Positions 8,508-15,022 of a stretch of DNA of 18,419 nucleotides are shown piece after piece. The position numbers and the translations under genes are program-made. This DNA comes from an uncultured Campylobacter sp. (GTDB taxonomy: Bacteria > Campylobacterota > Campylobacteria > Campylobacterales > Campylobacteraceae): contig CALBNA010000029.1 in assembly GCA_937896205.1 (NCBI GenBank), positions 1-18,419 on the forward strand, in the 5' to 3' direction. The notes under the pieces are model-generated. The model did not search any database. It was not told the origin of the DNA and saw only the letters and a list, made by a program, of their open reading frames with translations. Within the stretch, counting starts at the first letter, position 1. Every line of letters begins with the position of its first letter.

Positions 8508-9185
8508 TCACTCCGCGACGCGATTTACCCAGATCAAAAACTCATCGCTCGGGCTCTCGCCGTCTATATGCGCGGGCGTGACGAGTTCAAGTGCGGTCTG
8601 CGGGATCGTCGTTTTAAACGTCTGTGTTACCCACTGCTGAAATTTCAGGTTTGGATGCACGATAAAGTCCCCGCTGTTTGGTGGAGCGCTAAAATCCTCA
8701 TCCCAGCAAATTTCATCGTATCCGATCGCAAGCAATCGCAAAAAATCAAGCCCGCTATGAGCCAAAACGCATGTCATCGTCGAGCCCGAGCCGGAGCCCA
8801 TGTGCACGATCTTTGTTTCCCCTGCATCGTCCAGCCACAGCGCGCACATCGAGCCCTCCGAGCCGCTGCCTACGAACATGCAAAGCCGCTGCTTGATCTT
8901 GGCGGCAAGCTCGCGATCCTCGCCGTAAAACTAATACCTTAGCGTTTTATCGCGATTTTTCGGCTCATCCGTGAAAAAGACGATGTCCGTGCCGCCCTCG
9001 CGCTCATCGTCGCTCCAACTCTGCTGTAGCCGATCCTGCGGGTAGAGATAGCCGCGTCTGTGCCCGCCAACGTCGTCATAAAAGCCGTTTGCTTCGATCC
9101 ACGCATAAAGCGCTTCAAGCTCACTCGGCACGCGCATGCCCTGCGGTAACACCTCGCGCAGCTGCGCTAGTAATAAATTTTCCAC
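8508..9185 (-). pseudogene. SMI1/KNR4 (SUKH) family protein, split by an in-frame TAG
   Basis: One reading frame of 226 codons is interrupted only by a TAG at 8933-8931. The first part gives 84 residues (from GTG at 9185, with AGGAG 5-9 bases upstream). The frame continues without shift for another 140 residues to a TGA. The second part carries the family signature I know from SMI1/KNR4 proteins: SGSEGSMCALWL, IVHMGSGSGS, DFLRLLAIGYDEICW and then FQQWVTQTF. SUKH proteins often act as immunity proteins against toxins, but many are stand-alone with no known partner, and no toxin is visible next to this one. The stop falls in the middle of the fold, so the product would be non-functional unless the TAG is a base-calling error or is read through. 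The downstream part has no convincing ribosome site of its own. Confidence 0.7.
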
Positions 9186-9548
9186 GATCGCTCCTTTTGC
9201 TAAATTTGCCGCTCGAATTTTACTGCGTTTCGGCTAAATTTACGGATATTTTGTCTGATATCTGCGGCGTTTTACGCACTCCGTCGCCGCAAGCGCAAAC
9301 TGGGCTCATTAAATCTAGCCGATTTTGGTTGCGATACGCATGCCGCAGAGATGAGCGTATTTTGACGGATGGAAATGCGTCAAATTTCACGATATAAATT
9401 TTACTACTTTAAGGTCTCTTAGAAATTTTCTGTTTTAAATTTATCGCGTTTATGATATGTCGGTGATACCGTCATCAAATTTGGTTTTAGCGTTGCTAAA
9501 AGTTGAACGCAAATTTCGCCGCTGCTTGACCTAACGGGCGAATTTCGT
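9186..9548. other. Gene-free gap between the phosphatase and SUKH genes
   Basis: These 363 bases contain no frame with recognisable protein content. There are about eight AAATTT copies. A TAAAAT hexamer on the minus strand (9217-9222), about 31 bases before the SUKH GTG, could be its -10 element but has no clear -35. I see no RNA gene or repeat array. Confidence 0.5.
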
Positions 9549-10235
9549 CTAAATTCCAAGCTCGGCTCTTACGAGCGCTTCGTTTTGCGGCGTCAAAAAG
9601 CCCGCGATATCCTGCCACATCGAGTGAAAGCCGTATCCGCCGTCTATCATCTCGCTGCGCGCGGCGTCCAGGCTCCAGCCCTGATAGATCACGCGGTACA
9701 TCGCCACCACAAGCCCCGTGCGATCGGCTCCGTGATAACAGTGCACGAGCACGGCGCCCTCCTTTTGGCGTTCGCGAATGGTGCGCAAAATTTCCGCTAT
9801 CTGCGCGGGCTTTATCTCCCAGCTTTGAAGCGGCTTGTTTGCGATCCAAAATTGATCCCCAAACGCCCTTCTGTCGCCGCCTCTGCTAAAATGGCGCAGA
9901 TTTACGATGCTTTTGATGCCTAGTTCGTGCAGCTTCGCGGCGTAGCTTCCATCAAGCTGCGCGCTGCGAAACAGCAGCTCGTCCACGCGGTAGAAATTTT
10001 TCGCTTCGTCGATGAGGGTTGCTTTTTGCGATGAGTTTGGGTTTATGCCGCTCGCTGCGGTATCTGCGTTTTTAAAATGCGCGTCTTTAAATTTGGCGTC
10101 TTTTGCGTCCGCGAGATTTTGCTCCGCGCCGCTCGTTTTTCTAAAATTTATGGAATTTGCTTCTGTCGCGAGCTCTGCATTTATGCCGGTTGCAAAGAAA
10201 AATGCGACCGATAACGCAAGGGTTTTAAATTTCAA
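9549..10235 (-). CDS. Exported tyrosine / dual-specificity phosphatase
   Basis: A 228-residue protein with an N-terminal signal peptide (basic start, hydrophobic 6-18, likely cut after GINA at 20), so it should act in the periplasm. Residues 25-75 look unstructured and polar. The catalytic domain spans about 80-225 and holds the cysteine-phosphatase loop HCYHGADRTG, with nucleophile Cys166 and Arg172 (CX5R). The fold elements FYRVDELLFRSAQ and GIKSIVNLRH before it are typical of bacterial DSP-like phosphatases. The start is TTG: AAAGGA (10247-10242) stands 6 nt upstream, while the ATG four bases earlier runs into a stop after five codons. The substrate is unknown; phosphotyrosine proteins, phosphoinositides and phytate-like compounds are all possible in this superfamily. 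It stands alone with large gaps on both sides. Confidence 0.82.
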   Translation of the reverse strand: MKFKTLALSVAFFFATGINAELATEANSINFRKTSGAEQNLADAKDAKFKDAHFKNADTAASGINPNSSQKATLIDEAKNFYRVDELLFRSAQLDGSYAAKLHELGIKSIVNLRHFSRGGDRRAFGDQFWIANKPLQSWEIKPAQIAEILRTIRERQKEGAVLVHCYHGADRTGLVVAMYRVIYQGWSLDAARSEMIDGGYGFHSMWQDIAGFLTPQNEALVRAELGI

Positions 10236-10464
10236 ATTTCATCCTTTAAATTTGGCTAAATTTTATGATGTTGTAAAAATTTGACGCCAGAGGGGTCAAA
10301 TGCAAAATAGCAAGCGCGCCTAAATTTAACGAAAAATTTGAGCGTCAAATCCGCCAAAATCGCCGCTAGATTTCGCCCCGAGCCCGCAAGCTACGCCGCA
10401 AAAATTAAAATTTCGTTTTAAAATTTCCCCGTTCCCGCCCTGGGTATCGCTAGATCAGTACGCG

Positions 10465-10490
10465 GTAGTTACATTGCGTAGTTACATTGC
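10465..10490. repeat. Perfect tandem duplication, 2 x 13 bases
   Basis: GTAGTTACATTGC occurs at 10465-10477 and again, without a gap or mismatch, at 10478-10490. It is too short to be an array and could be a slippage product or a binding site pair. Confidence 0.85.
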
Positions 10491-10513
10491 CCTTGTAAAT
10501 TTACTGAAAATAA

Positions 10514-10594
10514 ATCGTAAAAGGGGTGCGCCGTTTCCGCGAGCGCTGCTATAAACCTGTTTCACAGGTGAGTTTCGTACTCGCCCCTTGCGAT
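10514..10594. ncRNA. Candidate structured RNA with cloverleaf-like folding
   Basis: On the + strand, ATCG (10514-10517) pairs with CGAT (10591-10594) and AAGGGGTG (10521-10528) pairs with CGCCCCTT (10582-10589), 8 bp including one T-G wobble. Inside are three hairpins: one closed by GCGC/GCGC (10528-10531 with 10543-10546, sharing one base with the outer stem), ACCTGT/ACAGGT with a 3-base loop (10555-10569), and GAGT/ACTC (10570-10573 with 10579-10582, competing at one base with the outer stem). On the minus strand the hairpin loops all carry GAAAC. The strand is undecided: the wobble pair favours +, the GAAA loops and the direction of the neighbouring genes favour -. It matches no RNA family I recognise; it lacks the D-loop GG and the T-loop motif of a tRNA. 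Confidence 0.35.
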
Positions 10595-10618
10595 ACTTAC
10601 CCGAAATTTTAATTTTCA

Positions 10619-10638
10619 CGAAATTCGCTCGAATTTCG
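10619..10638. repeat. 9-bp inverted repeat after the DIP1984 gene
   Basis: CGAAATTCG (10619-10627) and CGAATTTCG (10630-10638) are perfect reverse complements with 2 bases between them. It lies 17 bases beyond the DIP1984 stop and could mark the 3' end of the lipoprotein transcript, but no T run follows on the minus strand. Confidence 0.5.
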
Positions 10639-10655
10639 CCGCTAAATTTGACGCT

Positions 10656-11111
10656 TTAGTTGGTCAGCTCAGTCTGCCAGTTCGCGCCTTGCAGCGTCGT
10701 GTCAAGCTGCCTGATCTGCCTAGCCAGCTCGTCCACCTGCTTTTGTAGCGCCGCGACGTCGACCGTGCTTAGGATTTTAATCTCGCTGCGCGAATAAACA
10801 TCCACCTTTTGCGCGGCAGCTTGCGCGAATGCACGCAGCGCGCCCGCTTTTAGCGTGAGTACGTCGCGTTTGGCGATTAGCTCGGTTAGGCTCTTGCCGT
10901 CCGCTTTTGCGGTGCAGTTGGTTAAATTTATCCGAACGATTAGTCGCTCAAGCTCGCCCGTAAGCGCGTCCAGCTCGGCTAGCAGCGCCTTTGGCTCCTC
11001 GCTAGGCTTCTCACCCTCTTGCACCTTTGCGTTATCCGCGAGCCTTGATTTTAGCTGCTCGATGCGTTTTTGTATGTCGGCGCGCAGTATCAGCGCCTCG
11101 GCTAGTTTCAT
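10656..11111 (-). CDS. DIP1984 family protein
   Basis: A 151-residue cytoplasmic protein, almost wholly helical, matching the DIP1984 family as I remember it. Signatures are the MKLAEALILRAD start, RIEQLKSRL, VQEGEKPSEEP at about 30-40, INLTNCTAKADGKSLTELIA in the middle, and SEIKILSTVDVAALQKQVDELA near the end. The family is widespread in bacteria; some members carry the old label septicolysin, but no biochemical role is established to my knowledge. It has no signal peptide or membrane segment. A strong AAAAAGGA site stands about 6 nt before the ATG, and only 18 bases separate it from the DUF799 lipoprotein gene, so it is probably the last gene of the lipoprotein operon. Confidence 0.85.
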   Translation of the reverse strand: MKLAEALILRADIQKRIEQLKSRLADNAKVQEGEKPSEEPKALLAELDALTGELERLIVRINLTNCTAKADGKSLTELIAKRDVLTLKAGALRAFAQAAAQKVDVYSRSEIKILSTVDVAALQKQVDELARQIRQLDTTLQGANWQTELTN

Positions 11112-11129
11112 TTTCGTCCTTTTTAAAAT

Positions 11130-11810
11130 TTATTTGCCGCCGCCAAGCTGCCTATCCTGGCCGTAGTGCGGCGAATACGGGCCGTAGAGCAAGCAGTCTC
11201 GGCAATCGGTGCTAAACAAGATCGCGTCCGCGCGCGCCGAGAGATCAAAGCTCGCGTCCGAGACCGAGTCGGCGATCTGTTTAACTAGGGCGGAAACTAG
11301 CATGCCGATGAGGTTGCCGCCGCCGTCGCCAGAGTTGTTTGCCGCGCTGGCGCTCTTTTGCCAGAGCACGGCGCCGGTGTTTAGATCCACTAGAGTCGCC
11401 GCTACGCTCACGCGCGTGACGCTGCTAATGAGCATATACGAGGTGCCGTAGTCTGCGACGTTTAGATACAGAGCGGCATCAGCGCCGAATATCTGCTTTA
11501 GCTTGTACGTGGAGACTTGTGCGATCTCCGCCGCGTCATAGATGCCGTTGTTTTTAAAGGTCTCGTTTACGAGCGCGGGGGAAAATACGTAATATCCAGC
11601 CTCGCTAAGCGGATAGAGCGCATTTGCTAGCACCGCCGCGGAGGCCTTTATCTCGGATGAGTCGCTGGTCGGCATCATGACGACGATCGAGCGAGGCTTG
11701 GTCTGCAAAAACGCCGAGTAGTCGTAAACCTCGGGCTGCGAGCCTGCGCACGCTCCAAGAAACAGCACCGCAAACGCGCCAAGAAGCGCCGATTTTATTT
11801 TATTTTTCAT
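11130..11810 (-). CDS. DUF799 (GNA1162-like) lipoprotein
   Basis: A 226-residue lipoprotein. The signal peptide ends in the lipobox FLGAC with Cys21; the next residue is Ala, so by the usual rule it would go to the outer membrane. The mature part starts with a TolB-like region (RSIVVMMPTSDSSEIKAS), continues through AALYLNVADYG and VDLNTGAVLWQ, and ends with the family mark LLYGPYSPHYG at 207-217, preceded by a Cys203/Cys206 pair. GNA1162 of Neisseria meningitidis, a known surface-antigen candidate, is the best studied relative; the function is unresolved. The ATG lies inside the 3' end of the DUF4810 gene (11-base overlap), which argues for coupled production. Confidence 0.88.
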   Translation of the reverse strand: MKNKIKSALLGAFAVLFLGACAGSQPEVYDYSAFLQTKPRSIVVMMPTSDSSEIKASAAVLANALYPLSEAGYYVFSPALVNETFKNNGIYDAAEIAQVSTYKLKQIFGADAALYLNVADYGTSYMLISSVTRVSVAATLVDLNTGAVLWQKSASAANNSGDGGGNLIGMLVSALVKQIADSVSDASFDLSARADAILFSTDCRDCLLYGPYSPHYGQDRQLGGGK

Positions 11811-12354
11811 TTTGGCTTCCTTTTGCGGTTTTGCTATTTTTGGCAGGCTTTGATTGTTTGTTTTTTACATTTTGCTTGCTCGTTTGCTCGCTTAAATTTG
11901 AGCTTTTGTCGTTTGAATTTGACTCGCTCGCGCCGGCTTTTTCCTTCGTCTGCTCGCTCAAATTTGCCGCAGTTTTGCCTGCCGCGCCCGCCGCTTTACC
12001 GTTTTGATTTAGCAAAAACATCGCGTAGTCGCGCGACTCTGGATAGAGCTCGGCCTCTTTTTCGACGTAGGATTTAAATTTCGCCCCATTTCCTTGCGAA
12101 AGATAGAGCAAACCTAGATGTGCGTGCAGTCCGGGAGGGACTTTGGCGGCTCTTTGATAGGCTTTTTGCAGGCTCTCCTCGAGTGCGGCGATCTGCGCGT
12201 CCGCGTCGCCCTCCTGGGTTAGATACTCGTAGACCGAGCCCGTGTATGCGCCGTCCCAGTAGTATAGCTGTCTAGGCGAGTCGTCCGCGCAGCCAGATAG
12301 TAGCATGGCGGCGGCGGAGGCGAGCGCGAAATTTGCTAGAGTTTTAAAGCGCAA
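11800..12354 (-). CDS. DUF4810 lipoprotein with a disordered Lys/Ser/Asn tail
   Basis: A 184-residue lipoprotein. The signal peptide ends in LLSGC with Cys22 followed by Ala, predicting the outer membrane. Residues 28-118 carry the DUF4810 core: LYYWDGAYTGSVYEYL, VPPGLHAHLGLLYLSQGN and AELYPESRDYAMFLL. From about 119 the sequence turns into a low-complexity tail rich in Lys, Ser, Asn, Gln and Ala, in which NLSEQT appears twice (131-136 and 153-158). The start is TTG at 12354, with AAGGA 6 nt upstream overlapping the csgG-like stop; no ATG fits the signal peptide. The gene sits between the CsgG-like and DUF799 genes, the same order as in Neisseria. The core function is unknown; the tail may bind the cell wall or lipooligosaccharide, which is inference. 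Confidence 0.86.
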   Translation of the reverse strand: MRFKTLANFALASAAAMLLSGCADDSPRQLYYWDGAYTGSVYEYLTQEGDADAQIAALEESLQKAYQRAAKVPPGLHAHLGLLYLSQGNGAKFKSYVEKEAELYPESRDYAMFLLNQNGKAAGAAGKTAANLSEQTKEKAGASESNSNDKSSNLSEQTSKQNVKNKQSKPAKNSKTAKGSQNEK

Positions 12355-12363
12355 AAATTATCC

Positions 12364-13032
12364 TTATTTCGCGTTAAAGGCGCCGCTTTCAAGCCCGCGC
12401 GTTAGGTTGTTTACGGCTTCGATGATGGCTAGGCTTAGTACCTTGCCGTTTAGCGTCGAATCATAACCCGCGCTACCGCCAAAGCCCAGTACTTCGCGGT
12501 TTGAGAGCTCGTACTCGCCAGCGCCCTGAGTGGAGTAGATCACCTCGGAGTTTTTCACGTCCACGACGTTAAGATTTACCTTCGCGTAGGCGGTTTGGGT
12601 TTTGCCCTTGCCAAGTATCCCAAAAAGCTGATGATCGCCCGTAGTTTTGCGGCCAAACTCCGTCACATCGCCCGTGATGACGTATCTTGCGCCTTTGATG
12701 TTTTGCGCCTCTTTGCTTAGTGCGCTTTCTTCTTTGATGGCGCGCATGTTGCTGCGGTCAAGCACCGAAAAGCGTCCGCTTTGCTGTAAATTTGAGATGA
12801 GGATGGTTTGGGCTTGGTTGCCTAGTCTGTCCTCGCCGTCTGAAAATACGCCGTTTTGGTATGAGGACTGATTGCTAAAGCGGCCGATCGAGACGGCGAT
12901 CTTTTGTCCTTGATAGTTGGTGTTTATGGTTTGAACTTTTGGCGTTTCGACTACGCGAGATCTCTCCGTCGCGCAGCCGGTTATCAGCATCGCAGCGCAC
13001 ACGGCTAGTAAAAATTTTACATTCGTTTTCAT
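12364..13032 (-). CDS. CsgG/HfaB family lipoprotein
   Basis: A 222-residue lipoprotein with lipobox LITGC (Cys20, then Ala, so probably outer membrane). The mature domain is CsgG-like: KIAVSIGRFSNQS at 44-56, ILISNLQQSGRFSVLDRSN at 77-95, ARYVITGDVTEFG at 115-127, then VNLNVVDVKNSEVIYS, and the closing helix LSLAIIEAVNNL. True CsgG is the curli secretion pore; no curli subunit, CsgE or CsgF gene is near, and this protein is shorter, so curli export should not be assumed. It is the first gene of the lipoprotein trio: AAAGGAG stands 4 nt before the ATG, and the DUF4810 gene follows after 9 bases. Confidence 0.88.
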   Translation of the reverse strand: MKTNVKFLLAVCAAMLITGCATERSRVVETPKVQTINTNYQGQKIAVSIGRFSNQSSYQNGVFSDGEDRLGNQAQTILISNLQQSGRFSVLDRSNMRAIKEESALSKEAQNIKGARYVITGDVTEFGRKTTGDHQLFGILGKGKTQTAYAKVNLNVVDVKNSEVIYSTQGAGEYELSNREVLGFGGSAGYDSTLNGKVLSLAIIEAVNNLTRGLESGAFNAK

Positions 13033-13060
13033 ATCGCTCCTTTAAATTTTGATTTGCGTT

Positions 13061-13066
13061 ATTATC
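13061..13066 (-). promoter_or_regulatory. Likely -10 element of the lipoprotein operon
   Basis: GATAAT on the minus strand, about 30 bases before the ATG of the CsgG-like gene, inside a 107-base AT-rich gap after xseA. No good -35 is present, which is usual for Campylobacter sigma70 promoters. Confidence 0.4.
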
Positions 13067-13139
13067 TTACTATTTTTAGCTTAAAAATTTTTAACCCGCC
13101 TAAAAATTTGAGTCGCGGCGTCGGCTGGGTCAAATTTGA

Positions 13140-14303
13140 TTATAAAATTTCCGCCTCTTTGCTTGCGTTTATCGAGCTTAGCGCGATGCGGTCGCCGGGT
13201 TTTAGCTCACTTAGATTTACGGTTTTGCCGTCCTTTTGTACTCGGACGAAATTTGAAATCTGCGCGAAAAACGACTCTTGCTGCGCGTATGCGGCGCGAG
13301 CTAGTTTTAGCGCGTTTTCAAATTTGAGCAGTTTAGTCTGCGCAGCGGCGTCTAAAACCTGCCTTAAATTTAGCAAAATTTGCTCTTTGCGAGCGATCTT
13401 TTGCGTGAGGCTCGCCTGAGAAAATCTCGCCCTCATCATCGCTAGAGCGTTAAATTTACGCTCCCAAATGCGTATAAAGGCCGCGTCCGTCGCCTCGCTT
13501 AATCTGTCTATGCTTTGCATTAGCTCGCCCGCATCGGGCAGTAGCGCAGCCATCGCCGCGCTTGGGGTCGGAGCGCGAAAGTCCGCCGCAAAGTCGCTGA
13601 TGACGTAATCAATCTCGTGTCCGACGGCCGATATCACGGGCGTGCGCGCCGCGTAGATCTCGCGGGCTAGATTTTCGTCGTTAAAGCACCACAGATCCTC
13701 TCTGCTGCCGCCGCCGCGTGCCAGCACGATCGCGTCCGCGCCGCTGGCGCCCGCTCTTTTTAGCGCGCGTATGAGCGAGGCGGGCGCGGTTTCGCCCTGC
13801 GTTAGCGAGTCAAAAACTAAAATTTCAGCCAGCGCCCAGCGCTGCGAAGCGATACGTAGCATGTCTTGCAGCGCGGCTGATGTTTTTGACGTAACTAGCG
13901 CGATCTTACGGGGAAATTTAGGCAGCGGTTTTTTGCGCGAGATATCAAAAAGCCCTTCGCTCTCAAGTCTGGCTTTTAGCTGTTTAAATGCAAGTTCGAG
14001 CTCGCCTTCGCCGCTTGGGCGTATGAGAGTTGCTATAAACTGATAGCTGCCGCTTGGCGAGTAGAGCGAAATTTTGCCGTAGAGAGCGACTTTCATACCG
14101 TCTGCGACGTCAAATTTCAGCTTGGCGGCGTTAAATTTATAAATGACCGCCGAGATCGCGGCCTTTTCGTCTTTTAGCGTGAAGTACCAGTGGCCCGAGC
14201 CGTGTTTGACGAGCCGCGAGATCTCGCCCTCTACCTCGACGTAGGAAAACGTCGTCTCAAGCAGCGTTTTGGCCTGCTCGTTTAGCTCGCTGACGCTTAG
14301 CAC
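13140..14303 (-). CDS. xseA: Exodeoxyribonuclease VII large subunit
   Basis: Large catalytic subunit of ExoVII, which degrades single-stranded DNA from either end in repair and recombination. It has 387 residues, slightly short for the family. An N-terminal OB-fold (about 1-100, with VEGEISRLVKHGSGHWYF) precedes the catalytic region: IALVTSKTSAALQDML at 134-149, ARGGGSREDLWCFNDE at 195-210, and SAVGHEID at 225-232, with His229 and Asp232 matching the essential His/Asp pair of the E. coli enzyme. A helical segment follows to about 350. The start is GTG at 14303, overlapping the ubiE end by 7 bases. The small subunit xseB is not in the window. Gene order ubiE-xseA with serC nearby agrees with C. 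jejuni. Confidence 0.95.
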   Translation of the reverse strand: MLSVSELNEQAKTLLETTFSYVEVEGEISRLVKHGSGHWYFTLKDEKAAISAVIYKFNAAKLKFDVADGMKVALYGKISLYSPSGSYQFIATLIRPSGEGELELAFKQLKARLESEGLFDISRKKPLPKFPRKIALVTSKTSAALQDMLRIASQRWALAEILVFDSLTQGETAPASLIRALKRAGASGADAIVLARGGGSREDLWCFNDENLAREIYAARTPVISAVGHEIDYVISDFAADFRAPTPSAAMAALLPDAGELMQSIDRLSEATDAAFIRIWERKFNALAMMRARFSQASLTQKIARKEQILLNLRQVLDAAAQTKLLKFENALKLARAAYAQQESFFAQISNFVRVQKDGKTVNLSELKPGDRIALSSINASKEAEIL

Positions 14304-15013
14304 TCACGCGCCTTTTGCGCGATGAAAAGGGTAGAAATATCCATCGAAAAGCTCTTGCAAAGGCGCATCTCAAAGCCAGCGCTAGCGAGCTCGTCTGCAA
14401 AGCTTTTGGCGTCTAAAAAGCCTTCGATCGAGTTTGGTAGGTACTCGTAGGCTTCTTGATTTTTGGAGATAAAGCCGCCTATTTTAGGCAAAATTTTACC
14501 TAGATAAAAGTCGCGAGCACCCGCTAAAAGCCCGCTTTTTTTGCGTTTGGTAAACTCTAGCACTACGACGTATCCGCCCGTTTTTAGCACTCTGTTAAAC
14601 TCTCTTAGCGCGGCCTCACGCTCGACCACGTTTCTGATACCGTAGCTGATGCTTAGCACGTCCATCGAGCCGCTATCAAGCGTCGTTTGCGTCGCTAGCG
14701 CCTCGATAAATTTAAACTCGGGAAATTTTTGCTTAGCGACTGCTAGCATGCCGCTTGAGGGATCGACGCCGATTAGGTTTTCGATTTTTGCGTTAAACTC
14801 GCCCGCCGTCTTTTGCCAAAAGCCCATCATATCGCCCGTGCCGCATGCGACGTCTACGATATTTACGCTTGAGTCTTTGAAATTTGACAGAACCGTTTTG
14901 CACGCGATCTTGCGCCAGCTCACGTCCGCGCCCATGCTTAGCACGCGGTTTGCTAGGTCGTAGGTAGGCGCGATGTCGTTAAACATCTGAACTATTTTTT
15001 CTTGTTTTTCCAT
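14297..15013 (-). CDS. ubiE: Demethylmenaquinone methyltransferase
   Basis: SAM-dependent C-methyltransferase; in campylobacters, which respire with menaquinone, the relevant step is methylation of demethylmenaquinone (MenG activity). It has 238 residues, full length. Visible are the UbiE start motif FNDIAPTYDLANRVLSMG at 11-28, the SAM loop VDVACGTG at 53-60, ISYGIRNVVERE at 122-133, and YEYLPNSIEGF at 189-199. The ATG follows a weak AAAGAG site 9 bases after the CYTH-CHAD stop. The C-terminus overlaps the xseA GTG, so the three minus-strand genes from 16441 to 13140 are probably one transcript. Confidence 0.95.
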   Translation of the reverse strand: MEKQEKIVQMFNDIAPTYDLANRVLSMGADVSWRKIACKTVLSNFKDSSVNIVDVACGTGDMMGFWQKTAGEFNAKIENLIGVDPSSGMLAVAKQKFPEFKFIEALATQTTLDSGSMDVLSISYGIRNVVEREAALREFNRVLKTGGYVVVLEFTKRKKSGLLAGARDFYLGKILPKIGGFISKNQEAYEYLPNSIEGFLDAKSFADELASAGFEMRLCKSFSMDISTLFIAQKAREC

Positions 15014-15022
15014 TTTTTCTCT

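Larger units (their letters stand above)
10236..10655. other. 420-base intergenic region with repeats and a cloverleaf-like structure
   Basis: No protein-coding content was seen. The region holds about ten AAATTT copies near its ends, a tandem 13-base duplication, a nested inverted-repeat structure of tRNA size, and a 9-bp inverted repeat just after the DIP1984 stop. These are listed separately. Confidence 0.6.

Noticed and set aside
8374..8640. An 88-codon + strand frame just after a TATAAT element
   Set aside because: Over half of it is antisense to the well-supported SUKH frame, its ribosome site is poor, and its sequence resembles no protein; most likely chance.
8508..8879. Downstream half of the SUKH frame as an independent gene
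   Set aside because: The first ATG comes 17 codons after the stop with no ribosome site, and the domain would lack its first half.
8931..8933. TAG as a pyrrolysine or programmed recoding site
   Set aside because: No pyrrolysine machinery is known in campylobacters and no recoding structure is obvious next to the codon; nonsense mutation or base error is simpler.
10381..10460. TPP-type riboswitch suggested by the GGGGTG stretch nearby
   Set aside because: The CTGAGA and other conserved TPP aptamer parts are missing and no thiamine gene follows.
10518..10592. A tRNA gene (anticodon-like GAA on -, TTC on +)
   Set aside because: Arm spacing is wrong, the D-loop GG and T-loop TTC motif are missing, and there is no CCA end. 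Kept only as a candidate structured RNA.
12364..13032. A curli secretion system
   Set aside because: Only a CsgG-like lipoprotein is present; no curli subunit, CsgE or CsgF is nearby, and the neighbours match the GNA1162-type trio instead.
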